A stretch of DNA of 64,000 nt from Streptomyces sp. NBC_00094. GTDB taxonomy: Bacteria; Actinomycetota; Actinomycetes; Streptomycetales; Streptomycetaceae. This document shows, piece by piece, positions 1-8,390 of this stretch. Both the position numbers and the translations under genes were made by a program. Position 1 is the stretch's first letter. Every line of letters begins with the position of its first letter. Below the pieces are notes generated by a model, which worked only from the letters and a program-made list of their open reading frames with translations, was not told the origin of the DNA and made no database searches. The stretch is taken from contig NZ_JAPEMB010000001.1 in the NCBI RefSeq assembly GCF_026343125.1, positions 7,507,501 to 7,571,500 on the forward strand, written 5' to 3'.

Positions 1-1617
1 GCCGCTCACGTCGTAGCCGGTCTTCGGGTTCGCGGCGCGCCGGATCTCCTCGAAGACCTCCTCGGCACTGTCATAGGCGAACGCCTTCTCGTACCCCATC
101 GCCTGGGCCACACGGGCGATGATCCGCCAGTCGGCGAGGGCCTCGCCGGGCGGGTCGGCCGCCGGACGGGCGAGGGTGAGGGTCCGCTCGCTGTTGATCA
201 GCACGCCCTCGGTCTCGGTCCACAGCGCGGCGGGCAGCACCACGTCGGCGTACGCGTTGGTCTCGGTGGCCGCGAACGCGTCCTGCGTGATGACGAGTTC
301 GGCGGCCCGCAGCCCGGCGACGACGGTGGAGCGGTTGGCGACGGAGGCGACCGGGTTGGTGCAGATGATCCAGCACGCCTTGACCTCGCCCTCCGCCATC
401 CGCCGGAAGAGGTCGACCGTGCCGGTCCCGGAGCCGTCCTCGCGGAGCGTGTCGGGCGGGAGCTCCCAGAGCTCCTCGGTGAAGGCCCGGTCCTCGGCGA
501 CCAGGACCGAGCGCTGCCCGGGGAGGCCGGGGCCCATGTAGCCCATCTCGCGTCCGCCCATGGCGTTGGGCTGGCCGGTCAGGGAGAAGGGGCCCGAGCC
601 GGGGCGGCAGATCGCCCCGGTGGCCAGGTGCAGGTTGATCAGGGCGTTGGTGTTCCAGGTGCCGTGCGTGGACTGGTTGAGGCCCATGGTCCAGCAGCTG
701 GTCCACTCCGCCGCCGTGCCGATCCACTCGGCGGCGGTACGGATGTCCTGCTCGGGTATGCCGGTGAGGTCGGCGACGGCGGCGGGCGGGTAGTCGGCGA
801 GGAACGGGGTCATCGCCTCCCAGCCCTCGGTGTGCGCGGCGACGAAGGCGGTGTCGGTGTGGCCGTTCTCGTGGAGCAGGTGCAGCAGGCCGTTGAGGAG
901 CGCCAGGTCCGTACCGGGTCTGATCTGCAGGAAGAGGTCGGCCTTGTCGGCGGTGGCGGTGCGCCGGGGGTCGACGACGATCAGCTTCGCCCCGGCCTTG
1001 ACCCGGTCCATCATGCGGAGGAAGAGGATGGGGTGGCAGTCGGCCATGTTGGAGCCGATGACGAGGAAGACGTCGGCCTTCTCGAAGTCGTCGTAGGAGC
1101 CGGGCGGCCCGTCCGCGCCGAGGGAGAGCTTGTAGCCGGTGCCGGCGCTCGCCATGCAGAGCCGGGAGTTCGACTCGATCTGGTTCGTACCGATGAAGCC
1201 CTTGGTGAGCTTGTTGGCGAGGTACTGCGCCTCCAGGCTCATCTGGCCGGAGACGTAGAGCGCGACGGCGTCGGGCCCGTGCTCGTCGACGACGGCCCGC
1301 AGCCGGCGGGCCGTCTCGGCGATGGCGAGATCGGTGCCGGTGGGGACGGGGGCGGCGGACCGGTCCTCCCTGACGAGGGCGGTGGTCAGGCGGCCGGGTG
1401 CGGCGAGCATGTCGGCGGTGGTGGCGCCCTTGGTGCAGAGCCGGCCGCGGTTGGCGGGGTGCTCCTTGTCGCCCGACGCCTTGAGGACCGTACGGCGGCC
1501 GTCGGCCCCCAGGCCGATGTCGAGGAGCATGCCGCAGCCCACACCGCAGTACGAGCAGACGGTCCTCACCGGGGAGGCGCCGTCGGCCCGGGGGTCCTGC
1601 GTGTCGTGTGGGGTCAC
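1..1617 (-). CDS. nasA: Assimilatory nitrate reductase catalytic subunit (molybdopterin oxidoreductase), 3' end outside window
   Basis: Reduces nitrate to nitrite in the cytoplasm for nitrogen assimilation, using Mo-bis-MGD and one [4Fe-4S] cluster. Translation from the GTG at 1617 gives 539 codons with no stop before the window edge, so the C-terminus lies outside; family members are usually 700 or more residues. The cluster ligands are visible near the N-terminus as C21-x2-C24-x3-C28 and C61 (in RGRLCTKG). Typical molybdopterin-oxidoreductase stretches follow: FIGTNQIESNSRLCMASA, VFLVIGSNMADCHP, and NQSTHGTWNTNALINLHLATG. A purine-rich AGAGAGG stretch precedes the GTG. No NirBD or nitrate transporter gene lies in view. 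A periplasmic or respiratory enzyme is less likely because there is no Tat leader. Confidence 0.93.
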   Translation of the reverse strand, partial: MTPHDTQDPRADGASPVRTVCSYCGVGCGMLLDIGLGADGRRTVLKASGDKEHPANRGRLCTKGATTADMLAAPGRLTTALVREDRSAAPVPTGTDLAIAETARRLRAVVDEHGPDAVALYVSGQMSLEAQYLANKLTKGFIGTNQIESNSRLCMASAGTGYKLSLGADGPPGSYDDFEKADVFLVIGSNMADCHPILFLRMMDRVKAGAKLIVVDPRRTATADKADLFLQIRPGTDLALLNGLLHLLHENGHTDTAFVAAHTEGWEAMTPFLADYPPAAVADLTGIPEQDIRTAAEWIGTAAEWTSCWTMGLNQSTHGTWNTNALINLHLATGAICRPGSGPFSLTGQPNAMGGREMGYMGPGLPGQRSVLVAEDRAFTEELWELPPDTLREDGSGTGTVDLFRRMAEGEVKACWIICTNPVASVANRSTVVAGLRAAELVITQDAFAATETNAYADVVLPAALWTETEGVLINSERTLTLARPAADPPGEALADWRIIARVAQAMGYEKAFAYDSAEEVFEEIRRAANPKTGYDVSG

Positions 1618-1980
1618 GGGGCGCCTCTCTGTGGAACCGTTCGAGCCCCGACCGTACGGAATGCCCGTTACGCCTGTGTCAACCGAGCCGATCATGGTCC
1701 GTAACACCGGTCACACAGCGGCGCGGGGAGCGGTGTGAGGACCCCGGGCGCCCGAGTCCTTCCCGGGCCCGTCCCCGGTCCCTTCCGGGTTCCTCCCCGG
1801 CGCCTTCCGGGTCCCTCCCGGTCCCTCCCGCGCCGTCGCTGGCGGGGCGGCACCGCCCGTGGGACGATTTTCGTAGGAAGCGACAACGAGTCCGCGTCGG
1901 GGCTCGGATTCCTCGGATGGGTCGGATGTCCCGGATTCCCCGGCTCCCGGCGAGCTCTCCCGTCGGACGAAGAGGGCATC
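1618..1980. other. Divergent intergenic region between nitrate reductase and SRPBCC gene
   Basis: 363 bp without a convincing gene. Around 1677-1682 the minus strand reads TTGACA, a candidate -35 for the nitrate reductase gene, but the hexamer 17 bases downstream is a poor -10. GTTAC (1668) and GTAAC (1701) half-sites lie in inverted orientation nearby. GlnR recognises GTnAC-type half-sites upstream of nitrogen genes in Streptomyces, but the spacing here does not match the full GlnR consensus. The segment 1740-1840 is a C-rich imperfect repeat of CCTTCCGGGT and CCCTCCCGGT units. Confidence 0.4.
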
Positions 1981-2433
1981 ATGCCTGCCATCAAGGAATC
2001 CATCGACATCTCCCGCAGCCCCGCGGAGGTCTTCTCCTACGTGACCGACCCGACCCATCTGCCCGAGTGGCAGGAGAGCGCGGTCTCGGTCCGCAAGCTG
2101 AACGACGCTCCCCTCGCGATCGGCTCGAAGGTCGCCGTCACGCGGCGGCTCGGGCGCCGGGAGTTCACTTCGACGATGCAGGTCATCGAGCTGGAGCCGC
2201 CGAGGCACTGGCACGTGCACGGCATCGACGGACCCGTACGCGGGGACGTCCAGGGCACCATCGAACCGCTGGACGACGGCGCCAGGTCGCGCCTGACGCT
2301 CTCCCTCGACTTCGAAGGGCACGGCATCGGCAAGGCCCTCGTCCCGCTCGTCGTCCGCCCGCACGTACGGAAGGAGATGCCGAGGGACGAGCGGACCCTC
2401 AAGGGCATCCTGGAGAGCCGCGCCGCCACCTGA
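1981..2433 (+). CDS. SRPBCC family protein (polyketide cyclase/dehydrase-like)
   Basis: A 150-residue cytoplasmic protein with a START-like helix-grip fold, which binds hydrophobic ligands in a deep cavity. It begins with the family's usual first strand and helix, IDISRSPAEVFSYVTDPTHLPEWQ. A central GTIEPLDDGARSRLTLSLDFEG strand pair and a C-terminal helix rich in Lys and Arg follow. The ATG at 1981 is chosen because everything upstream in frame is Pro/Arg-rich and low in complexity. The gene stands alone, divergent from nitrate reductase. The fold gives no substrate, and no partner gene suggests one. Confidence 0.8.
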   Translation: MPAIKESIDISRSPAEVFSYVTDPTHLPEWQESAVSVRKLNDAPLAIGSKVAVTRRLGRREFTSTMQVIELEPPRHWHVHGIDGPVRGDVQGTIEPLDDGARSRLTLSLDFEGHGIGKALVPLVVRPHVRKEMPRDERTLKGILESRAAT

Positions 2434-2578
2434 GCAGACGTCACCTGACCGGCCGCCATCCGAACCAGGCGCCACCTGATCCGCCGCCACCTGTTCCGGC
2501 GACCCGGTACTCCCGGCCATCGGGTGGGCCGTGAAGGCCTGTTGGTCCACCGAGTCCGGCCTCGCCTGTGGTACTGCC

Positions 2579-2608
2579 TTACGGATACATCATCATGTTT
2601 TTCCGTAA
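2579..2608. promoter_or_regulatory. Inverted repeat upstream of the BCCT transporter
   Basis: TTACGGA (2579-2585) and TCCGTAA (2602-2608) form a perfect 7-bp inverted repeat with a 16-base AT-rich spacer. It ends about 20 bases before the chosen GTG start. The location fits an operator or promoter-proximal protein site. No regulator gene is adjacent, so the binding protein is unknown. Confidence 0.35.
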
Positions 2609-2628
2609 TGCCGTGAAAGGTGCCATCT

Positions 2629-4362
2629 GTGTCACAGGGAGACAAGAGGCCGGACGGCCGCCGAACGGGTGCCGAACGGGGAGGTCGGGGCGGGCTGCCG
2701 GTGACGGCGGACCTCCCCGGCCGCCCCGACCACCACCATCACGCCCGCACCGACCGGATCGTGTTCGGTGTCACCGCCGCCCTCACCCTGGCCTTCGTCG
2801 TCTGGGGAGCCACGGCCACGGACAGTCTGGAGAGCGTCTCCAGCTCGCTGCTCGACGGACTGATCCGCAACGGCGGCTGGGCGTTCATGCTGGCCGCGTC
2901 CGGCTTCGTCGTCTTCGCGCTGTGGCTCGCCATCAGCCGCTACGGCCGGATCACCCTCGGTCAGGAGGGCGAGCGCCCCGAGTTCCGGACCGTGTCGTGG
3001 GTCGCGATGATGTTCAGCGCGGGCATGGGCATCGGCCTGATGTTCTACGGCGTGAGCGAGCCGCTCGCCCACTACGGCACCCCGCCGCCCGGCACCCACC
3101 CCGTCGACTCGGCGGAGCGGATGCAGACCGCGATGGCCACCACGCTCTTCCACTGGACGCTCCACCCGTGGGCGATCTACGCCGTCGTCGGACTCGCGAT
3201 CGCGTACTCCACCTTCCGCCGCAGGCGCCGCCAGACCATCAGCGCCGTCTTCGTCCCGCTGATGGGCGAACGGCGGGCGTACGGAGGGCCCGGCCGTTTC
3301 ATCGACATCCTGGCCATCTTCGCCACCCTCTTCGGCTCCGCCGCCTCGCTCGGCCTCGGTGCGCTCCAGATCGGCAGCGGCATCGAGGAGCTGGGCTGGA
3401 TGGAGAAGGCCGGCACCGGGCTGCTCGTCGGCATCATCGCCGTCCTCACCGTGGCCTTCGTCTTCTCCGCCGTCTCCGGCGTGGAGAAGGGCATCCAGTG
3501 GCTCTCCAACATCAACATGGTGCTCGCGGCGCTGCTCGTCGTCTTCGTCTTCGTGGCCGGTCCCACGATCATCGTGCTCGACCTGCTGCCCACCTCCGTC
3601 GCCGCCTACATCGACCAGCTGCCGCAGCTGGCCGGCCGCACCGAGGCGACCAGCGGGGCGAACATCCACGACTGGCTGGGCAGCTGGACCGTCTTCTACT
3701 GGGCCTGGTGGATCTCCTGGACGCCCTTCGTCGGCATGTTCATCGCCCGCATCAGCCGGGGCCGGACCATCCGCCAGTTCGTCGGCGGGGTCATCCTGGT
3801 GCCCAGCACCGTCAGCCTCGTCTGGTTCGCCGTCTTCGGCGGCACGGCCATGAAGCTCGCCGAGCAGGGCGAACTGGCGGGGGAGACCACGCCCGAGGGG
3901 CAGCTCTTCGGTGTGCTCCAGGAGTTCCCGATGGCCGGCGCGATGAGCCTGCTGGTGATGATCCTCGTCGGGATCTTCTTCGTGTCGGGCGCGGACGCCG
4001 CCTCGATCGTCATGGGCACGCTCTCCCAGCGCGGTGCCTTCGAACCCACCCGCCCCGTGGTGGTCTTCTGGGGCGTGGTCACCGGAGCGGTCGCGGCCGT
4101 CATGCTCCTCATCGGGGACGGCCAGGGCGACGCGCTGGCCGGCCTCCAGAACCTCACCATCCTGGTGGCGGCACCGTTCGTCCTCGTCATGATCGGCATG
4201 TGTGTGGCGCTCATGCGGGACCTGCGCGAGGACCCGCTCATCGTCCGGGGCGAGATGGGGGAGGAGGCCGTCGAGCTCGCCGTGATCGCGGGCCACGAGC
4301 AGTACGACGGCGACTTCGAACTGAGGATCGGCCCCGGTACGTCGGACCCGGGCGGACCCTGA
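2629..4362 (+). CDS. BCCT family betaine/choline/carnitine transporter
   Basis: A 577-residue inner-membrane secondary transporter that imports trimethylammonium osmolytes (glycine betaine, choline, carnitine) or related solutes, usually with Na+ or H+. About 12 hydrophobic segments are present. The family hallmarks are clear: MFSAGMGIGLMFYGVSEPL in TM3 and WAWWISWTPFVGMFIARISRG in TM8. The acidic N-terminal tail is short; the C-terminal tail (about 50 residues, EDPLIVRGEMGEEAVELAVIAGHEQYD) may sense osmotic state as in BetP, which is inference. GTG 2629 is preferred over GTG 2620 because GAAAGG ends nine bases upstream of it. It faces the DUF6328-like gene across a short hairpin. Confidence 0.92.
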   Translation: MSQGDKRPDGRRTGAERGGRGGLPVTADLPGRPDHHHHARTDRIVFGVTAALTLAFVVWGATATDSLESVSSSLLDGLIRNGGWAFMLAASGFVVFALWLAISRYGRITLGQEGERPEFRTVSWVAMMFSAGMGIGLMFYGVSEPLAHYGTPPPGTHPVDSAERMQTAMATTLFHWTLHPWAIYAVVGLAIAYSTFRRRRRQTISAVFVPLMGERRAYGGPGRFIDILAIFATLFGSAASLGLGALQIGSGIEELGWMEKAGTGLLVGIIAVLTVAFVFSAVSGVEKGIQWLSNINMVLAALLVVFVFVAGPTIIVLDLLPTSVAAYIDQLPQLAGRTEATSGANIHDWLGSWTVFYWAWWISWTPFVGMFIARISRGRTIRQFVGGVILVPSTVSLVWFAVFGGTAMKLAEQGELAGETTPEGQLFGVLQEFPMAGAMSLLVMILVGIFFVSGADAASIVMGTLSQRGAFEPTRPVVVFWGVVTGAVAAVMLLIGDGQGDALAGLQNLTILVAAPFVLVMIGMCVALMRDLREDPLIVRGEMGEEAVELAVIAGHEQYDGDFELRIGPGTSDPGGP

Positions 4363-4392
4363 CCGGCGGGCGGACCCTGACCGGCAGGCGGG

Positions 4393-4411
4393 GCGCCCGG
4401 CGGTCGGGCGC
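4393..4411. terminator. Hairpin between convergent genes
   Basis: GCGCCCG (4393-4399) and CGGGCGC (4405-4411) form a perfect 7-bp stem with a 5-base loop, sitting exactly between the BCCT gene and the minus-strand gene whose stop begins at 4412. Just upstream, a 17-base GGCGGACCCTGACCGGC direct repeat spans the BCCT stop codon. Confidence 0.45.
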
Positions 4412-4909
4412 TCAGTCGCCGCTGGTGTAGCGGAGGCGCACCCAGAGGGGCAGGGCGAACCAGCAGAGCAGGTACCAGACGAGGACCCCGGCGACGAGCC
4501 ATGGCACGTACGAGTCGTCCATGGCCACGCGCAGGACCAGGAGCAGCGCCGAGGTGAGGGTCGCCAGGAGGAGCAGGATGCCCGTGAAGGTGAGCCGGGA
4601 GGCCCAGATCACGGCCCGGGGTTTGATCCGCCGCCCCGACACGATCCGGTGGAGGGCCACCGGGCCGATGAGCGCGCCGGTCGCGAGCGAGCCGAGGACG
4701 ACCGTGACGACGTAGATCGTCTTGTCGGTCTGGCTCAGCCTCTGGAAGTGCGGGGTGAAGACCACGGTGAGGAGGAAGCCGAGAAGGATCTGGACGCCGG
4801 TCTGGACGACGCGGATCTCCTGGATGACCTCCTGCCAGCGCCGGTCGGCCCGCTCCGCCTCCGTCTCGTCCCGGCCGTCGTCGCGGCCCTTCCTCTGATC
4901 GGTGTCCAT
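4412..4909 (-). CDS. Small four-TM membrane protein (DUF6328-like)
   Basis: A 165-residue protein with a charged N-terminal third (about residues 1-35, rich in Asp, Glu, Arg) followed by four hydrophobic helices: VQTGVQILLGFLLTVVF, TIYVVTVVLGSLATGALIG, LTFTGILLLLATLTSALLLV and WLVAGVLVWYLLCWFALP. It resembles the actinobacterial family I know as DUF6328, whose function is not established. The ATG at 4909 lies 20 bases after the xylH stop on the same strand, so it could be the last cistron of the xylose transporter operon; whether it takes part in transport is unknown. Confidence 0.75.
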   Translation of the reverse strand: MDTDQRKGRDDGRDETEAERADRRWQEVIQEIRVVQTGVQILLGFLLTVVFTPHFQRLSQTDKTIYVVTVVLGSLATGALIGPVALHRIVSGRRIKPRAVIWASRLTFTGILLLLATLTSALLLVLRVAMDDSYVPWLVAGVLVWYLLCWFALPLWVRLRYTSGD

Positions 4910-4929
4910 GATGGGCCGGCCCTCCGGGG

Positions 4930-6249
4930 TCAGGCCCGCCCCGCGGCCTTCTGGCTCCTGCGGGACAGGGAGTCGACGACCACCGCGGCCAGCAGCACCG
5001 AACCGGTGATCATGAACTGGACGGCGTTGCTGACGCCCATGATGTTCATGCCGGACTGGATGGACCCGATCACCAGCGCGCCCAGCAGGGCGGACCACAC
5101 CGAGCCGCGCCCGCCGAACAGGCTGGTCCCGCCGATGACCGCCGCGGCGATGACGTTCATCAGCAGGTTGCCGCCGCCGGAGGTCTGGCTCGCGGACTGG
5201 ATCTGCCCCGCCAGGAAGATGCCGCCGACGGCGGCCATGGTCCCGGAGATCGAGAACACGGACATCCGGACGAACGGCACGCTGATGCCGGCCCGGCGCG
5301 CGCCCTCGATGTTGCCGCCCACCGCGAAGATCCGCCGCCCGTACGTCGTACGCCGCAGGACGAAGTCCAGGATCACCAGCAGGATCAGGAAGACCAGCAG
5401 CGCCAGGGGGAGCCCTTGGTACTGGTTGAGGATGTACGCGGTGACGAACGCGATCGCGGCGAGCACGGCCGTACGCAGGACGATCTCGGCGATCGGCCGG
5501 GAGGGCACCCGAGCCGCCCGTCGGCGCCGCGCGTCCAGGAGCTGGGCCGCCAGGAACAACCCGACCCCCACCGCCGCGGTCAGATAGGCGGCGGCGGGGC
5601 TGTGGTAGATCGTCGAGTAGAGCTTGGAGACGACGCTCTCGCTGGGGATGTTGACCGTGCCGCTGGTGCCGAGCACCTGGAGCATCAGTCCGTTCCAGGC
5701 GAGGTTTCCGGCCAGCGTGACGACGAAGGCCGGGACGCCGACCTCGGCGAAGAAGAACCCCTGGATGAGCCCCACGGCCGCGCCGCCCACGATGGCGATC
5801 AGCAGCGCGAGCCACTCGTTCATGCCGTTCAGGACGTTGAGCACGGCGAAGATCGCGGCACACAGGCCGCTCACCGAGCCGACGGAGAGGTCGATCTCGC
5901 CGAGCAGCAGGACGAAGACGATGCCGACGGCGATCATGCCGGTGCCGACGATCTGCTGGCTGAGGTCGGACAGGTTCTGGGCCGAGAGGAACGTGCTGTC
6001 GAGACTGCCGAAGACCGTCCAGATGATGATCACGGCCAGAATGACGGGCAGGGACCCCAGCTCACCGCTGCGGAGCTTGCGCCGGAACTCCCCGACGTAC
6101 CCCTTGATCCCCTCCTCGCGGACCAGCAGCCGGGTGTCCACGGCCGGCAGGGCGCCCTTCGCGGGTCCCTGGGTGCCGACGTCGTCGGGGCCGGGGGCTC
6201 CGGCACCGGCGCCTCCGGGGCCGTCGGTGCGGTCTCGGTCGGGGCTCAT
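4930..6249 (-). CDS. xylH: Xylose-type ABC transporter permease
   Basis: A 439-residue membrane subunit of a CUT2-class (ribose/xylose) sugar importer, forming the channel for sugar delivered by XylF. Ten or more hydrophobic segments are visible. LLLGEIDLSVGSVSGL is the diagnostic CUT2 permease motif, and GLQGFF-type and GGTSLFGGRGSVWSALLGALVIG stretches are also typical. The N-terminal 45 residues are Gly/Pro/Asp-rich and cytoplasmic. The ATG at 6249 overlaps the stop of the ATPase gene by four bases (ATGA), showing translational coupling. Confidence 0.9.
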   Translation of the reverse strand: MSPDRDRTDGPGGAGAGAPGPDDVGTQGPAKGALPAVDTRLLVREEGIKGYVGEFRRKLRSGELGSLPVILAVIIIWTVFGSLDSTFLSAQNLSDLSQQIVGTGMIAVGIVFVLLLGEIDLSVGSVSGLCAAIFAVLNVLNGMNEWLALLIAIVGGAAVGLIQGFFFAEVGVPAFVVTLAGNLAWNGLMLQVLGTSGTVNIPSESVVSKLYSTIYHSPAAAYLTAAVGVGLFLAAQLLDARRRRAARVPSRPIAEIVLRTAVLAAIAFVTAYILNQYQGLPLALLVFLILLVILDFVLRRTTYGRRIFAVGGNIEGARRAGISVPFVRMSVFSISGTMAAVGGIFLAGQIQSASQTSGGGNLLMNVIAAAVIGGTSLFGGRGSVWSALLGALVIGSIQSGMNIMGVSNAVQFMITGSVLLAAVVVDSLSRRSQKAAGRA

Positions 6250-7025
6250 CGCTCCTCCTCCCGCTTCCGGGCCTGGCGGCGGGTGACGGCGCTGTCGGTG
6301 GCTCCGGTGATGGCGGAGATGATCTCCTCGGTGGTCGTGGACCGCTTGTCGAAGAAACCGTTGTTCCGGCCGAGCCGCATCACGGCGATCCGGTCCGCGA
6401 CCGCCATCACGTCCACCATGTTGTGGCTGATCAGGATGGTCCCGAGGCCGCGCTCGCGGAGCCGCTCCACGAGGTCGAGGACCTCCGCGGTCTGCTCCAC
6501 GCCCAGCGCGGCCGTGGGCTCGTCCAGGATGACGACCTTCGGCTCGCCGATCAGCGACCGGGCGATCGCCACCGTCTGCCGCTGCCCGCCGGAGAGGGAG
6601 GCGACGGGGATGCGGACGCTCGGGATGCGGATGGACAGGGTGTCCAGCAGTTCGCGCGAGCGCTGGTCCATACGGACCTCGTCGAGCACGCCGAACCGGC
6701 GCAGCTCGCGGCCGAGGAAGAGGTTGGCGACGACGTCGAGGTTGTCGCACAGTGCCAGGTCCTGGTAGACGGTGGCGATGCCGAGGTTCTGGGCGTCATG
6801 GGGCCGGTTGATCGAGACCGGGCGGCCCTCCCACTCGATGACGCCCTCGTCGGGCGGGTTCACCCCGGCGATCGCCTTCACGGCGGTGGACTTGCCGGCG
6901 CCGTTGTCGCCGACGAGGGCGACGACCTCACCGGAGTGGACTTCCAGGTCGAACCCCTTCAGCGCCTGGACCGCACCGAACCGTTTGGAGATCCCCCGCA
7001 GTGTGAGCACGGCTGATTCCGGCAA
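6246..7025 (-). CDS. xylG: Xylose-type ABC transporter ATP-binding protein (single ABC domain)
   Basis: A 259-residue ATPase that powers sugar import through the adjacent permease. The Walker A GDNGAGKST lies at residues 39-47; the signature LSGGQRQ and Walker B VVILDEPTAALG follow. It carries one ABC domain of about 260 residues, whereas E. coli XylG and RbsA carry two in tandem, so it should act as a homodimer; short versions are common in Actinobacteria. The start is TTG at 7025, with GGAGGAGG about ten bases upstream. An in-frame GTG five codons later is the alternative. Confidence 0.9.
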   Translation of the reverse strand: MPESAVLTLRGISKRFGAVQALKGFDLEVHSGEVVALVGDNGAGKSTAVKAIAGVNPPDEGVIEWEGRPVSINRPHDAQNLGIATVYQDLALCDNLDVVANLFLGRELRRFGVLDEVRMDQRSRELLDTLSIRIPSVRIPVASLSGGQRQTVAIARSLIGEPKVVILDEPTAALGVEQTAEVLDLVERLRERGLGTILISHNMVDVMAVADRIAVMRLGRNNGFFDKRSTTTEEIISAITGATDSAVTRRQARKREEER

Positions 7026-7106
7026 AGAAACCGCCTCCTCCGCTCGCCCGCTCGCACGGGCCGCTCCGCCCCGTCGGGATGCAACGCCTCGCGACTGCCG
7101 GAGGCG

Positions 7107-8198
7107 CTACTGGAGACCGGCCTCCTTGCAGGCCGCGGCGTAGGTCGGGGTGCAGATCTCCTCGACCGTGTACAGGCCGTCCTTGACGACGGTGTCCTTG
7201 ATGTTGCTCTTGTCGACGACGACCGGGGTCAGCAGGTTGGCCGGGACCTTCTGGCCGCTTCCGCTGGTGACGGTCGTGGGGGTCAGCGAGTCCGGGAGTT
7301 CCTTGCCCTCGGCGAGGTCGACGGCCATCGTGGCGGCGATGTCGGCCTCCGGCTTGTACGGCTTCTCGACCGTGATGGTCTGGGTGCCGATGAGGATCCG
7401 CTGGATCGCGTCGAGCTGGGCGTCCTGACCGGTCAGCGGCACGTTGATGCCCGCTGCCTTGAGGGCGGTGGCGATGCCCGCGGCCAGTCCGTCGTTGGCC
7501 GAGTAGACGCCGACGATGTTGTCCTTGCCGAGGGCGCTGATGGCGCCGGACATCTGCTGGTTGGCGTTGTTCGGGTCCCAGTTCGGTGTGTCGTACTCCT
7601 TGCCGATCTTCACCTTGCCGTCGAGGACGGAGTGCGCACCGGCCTTGAACTCGGCCGCGTTCGGGTCGGTCGGCGACCCGTTGTGCATGACGATCTCGCC
7701 CGTCCCGGCCTTGTCGCCGAGCGCGTCGAGGAGTGCCTTGCCCTGGAGCTCGCCCACCTTGCGGTTGTCGTACGAGACGTAGGCGTCGACGGGACCCTGT
7801 GCCAGGCGGTCGTACGCCACGACCTTGACGCCCGCGTCACGGGCCTTCTGCACGGAGGACTGGATCGACTTGGCGTCCACGGCGTCCAGGATCAGCACCT
7901 TGTCGCCCTTGGCGAGCGCCGTGTTGACCTGCTGTTGCTGGGTGGTCGCGCTCTCGGCGGCGTTGTAGTAGTCGATCTGCGCATCGGGCGCCAGTTCCTT
8001 GATCTTGGCCTCGATGTAGGGGCGGTCGAACTTCTCGTACCGCGTGGTCTTGCTCTCCGGCAGCAGCAGGCCGATCTTCACGTCGCCCTGCGCCGCGCTC
8101 CCCGCGGCCGGCTGGGCCGCCCCACTCACGGACACCGCCCCCAGGGCAAGCGCCGCGGCTCCGGCGAGGGCTATCGCACTCCGCAATGTACGGGTCAT
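7107..8198 (-). CDS. xylF: Xylose-type sugar ABC transporter substrate-binding protein
   Basis: A 363-residue extracytoplasmic receptor that binds a pentose-like sugar and delivers it to XylH/XylG. A Sec leader (MTRTLRSAIALAGAAALALG) precedes a type-I periplasmic binding fold starting at VKIGLLLPESKTTRYEKFDRPYI. Family stretches include ILDAVDAKSIQ, VKVVAYDRLAQG and YSANDGLAAGIATAL. There is no lipobox cysteine after the leader, unusual for a Gram-positive binding protein that must stay tethered. The ATG at 8198 has GAGAGGAG upstream. It is first in the xylF-xylG-xylH order, with an 81-base gap before xylG. Confidence 0.9.
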   Translation of the reverse strand: MTRTLRSAIALAGAAALALGAVSVSGAAQPAAGSAAQGDVKIGLLLPESKTTRYEKFDRPYIEAKIKELAPDAQIDYYNAAESATTQQQQVNTALAKGDKVLILDAVDAKSIQSSVQKARDAGVKVVAYDRLAQGPVDAYVSYDNRKVGELQGKALLDALGDKAGTGEIVMHNGSPTDPNAAEFKAGAHSVLDGKVKIGKEYDTPNWDPNNANQQMSGAISALGKDNIVGVYSANDGLAAGIATALKAAGINVPLTGQDAQLDAIQRILIGTQTITVEKPYKPEADIAATMAVDLAEGKELPDSLTPTTVTSGSGQKVPANLLTPVVVDKSNIKDTVVKDGLYTVEEICTPTYAAACKEAGLQ

Positions 8199-8261
8199 GG
8201 AAGGCTCCTCTCGTACGTCCCCTCCCACGCCCAACCGGTGAGCGCGGGGATCGAGGATGCA

Positions 8262-8292
8262 CTTTTGGCCTATATATCGACATTAGCGTCAA
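8262..8292 (-). promoter_or_regulatory. AT-rich promoter/operator region of the xylose transporter operon
   Basis: The minus strand holds TTGACG (8292-8287) and then the AT-rich stretch AATGTCGATATATAGG, about 75 bases ahead of the xylF start. This is the only AT-rich patch in the divergent region. The spacing between the TTGACG and TATATA elements is too short for a standard sigma pair, so this may be an operator rather than a clean promoter. No xylose regulator is encoded nearby. Confidence 0.3.
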
Positions 8293-8390
8293 GCGGGGGA
8301 CCGGCAAGCGGGTGAACCGACCGGCCGGTAACCTGGCCGCCGAGTGTCCGGCTCCCGTGCGAAGCGCGATTCAGCAGAAAGAGGTCGACG

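Noticed and set aside
1-1617. Truncated or broken nitrate reductase
   Set aside because: The frame is open to the edge, so the missing C-terminus is a window effect, not a mutation.
1668-1705. GlnR box upstream of nitrate reductase
   Set aside because: GTTAC and GTAAC half-sites exist, but the n6 spacing and the GAAAC halves of the consensus are missing; kept only as a note.
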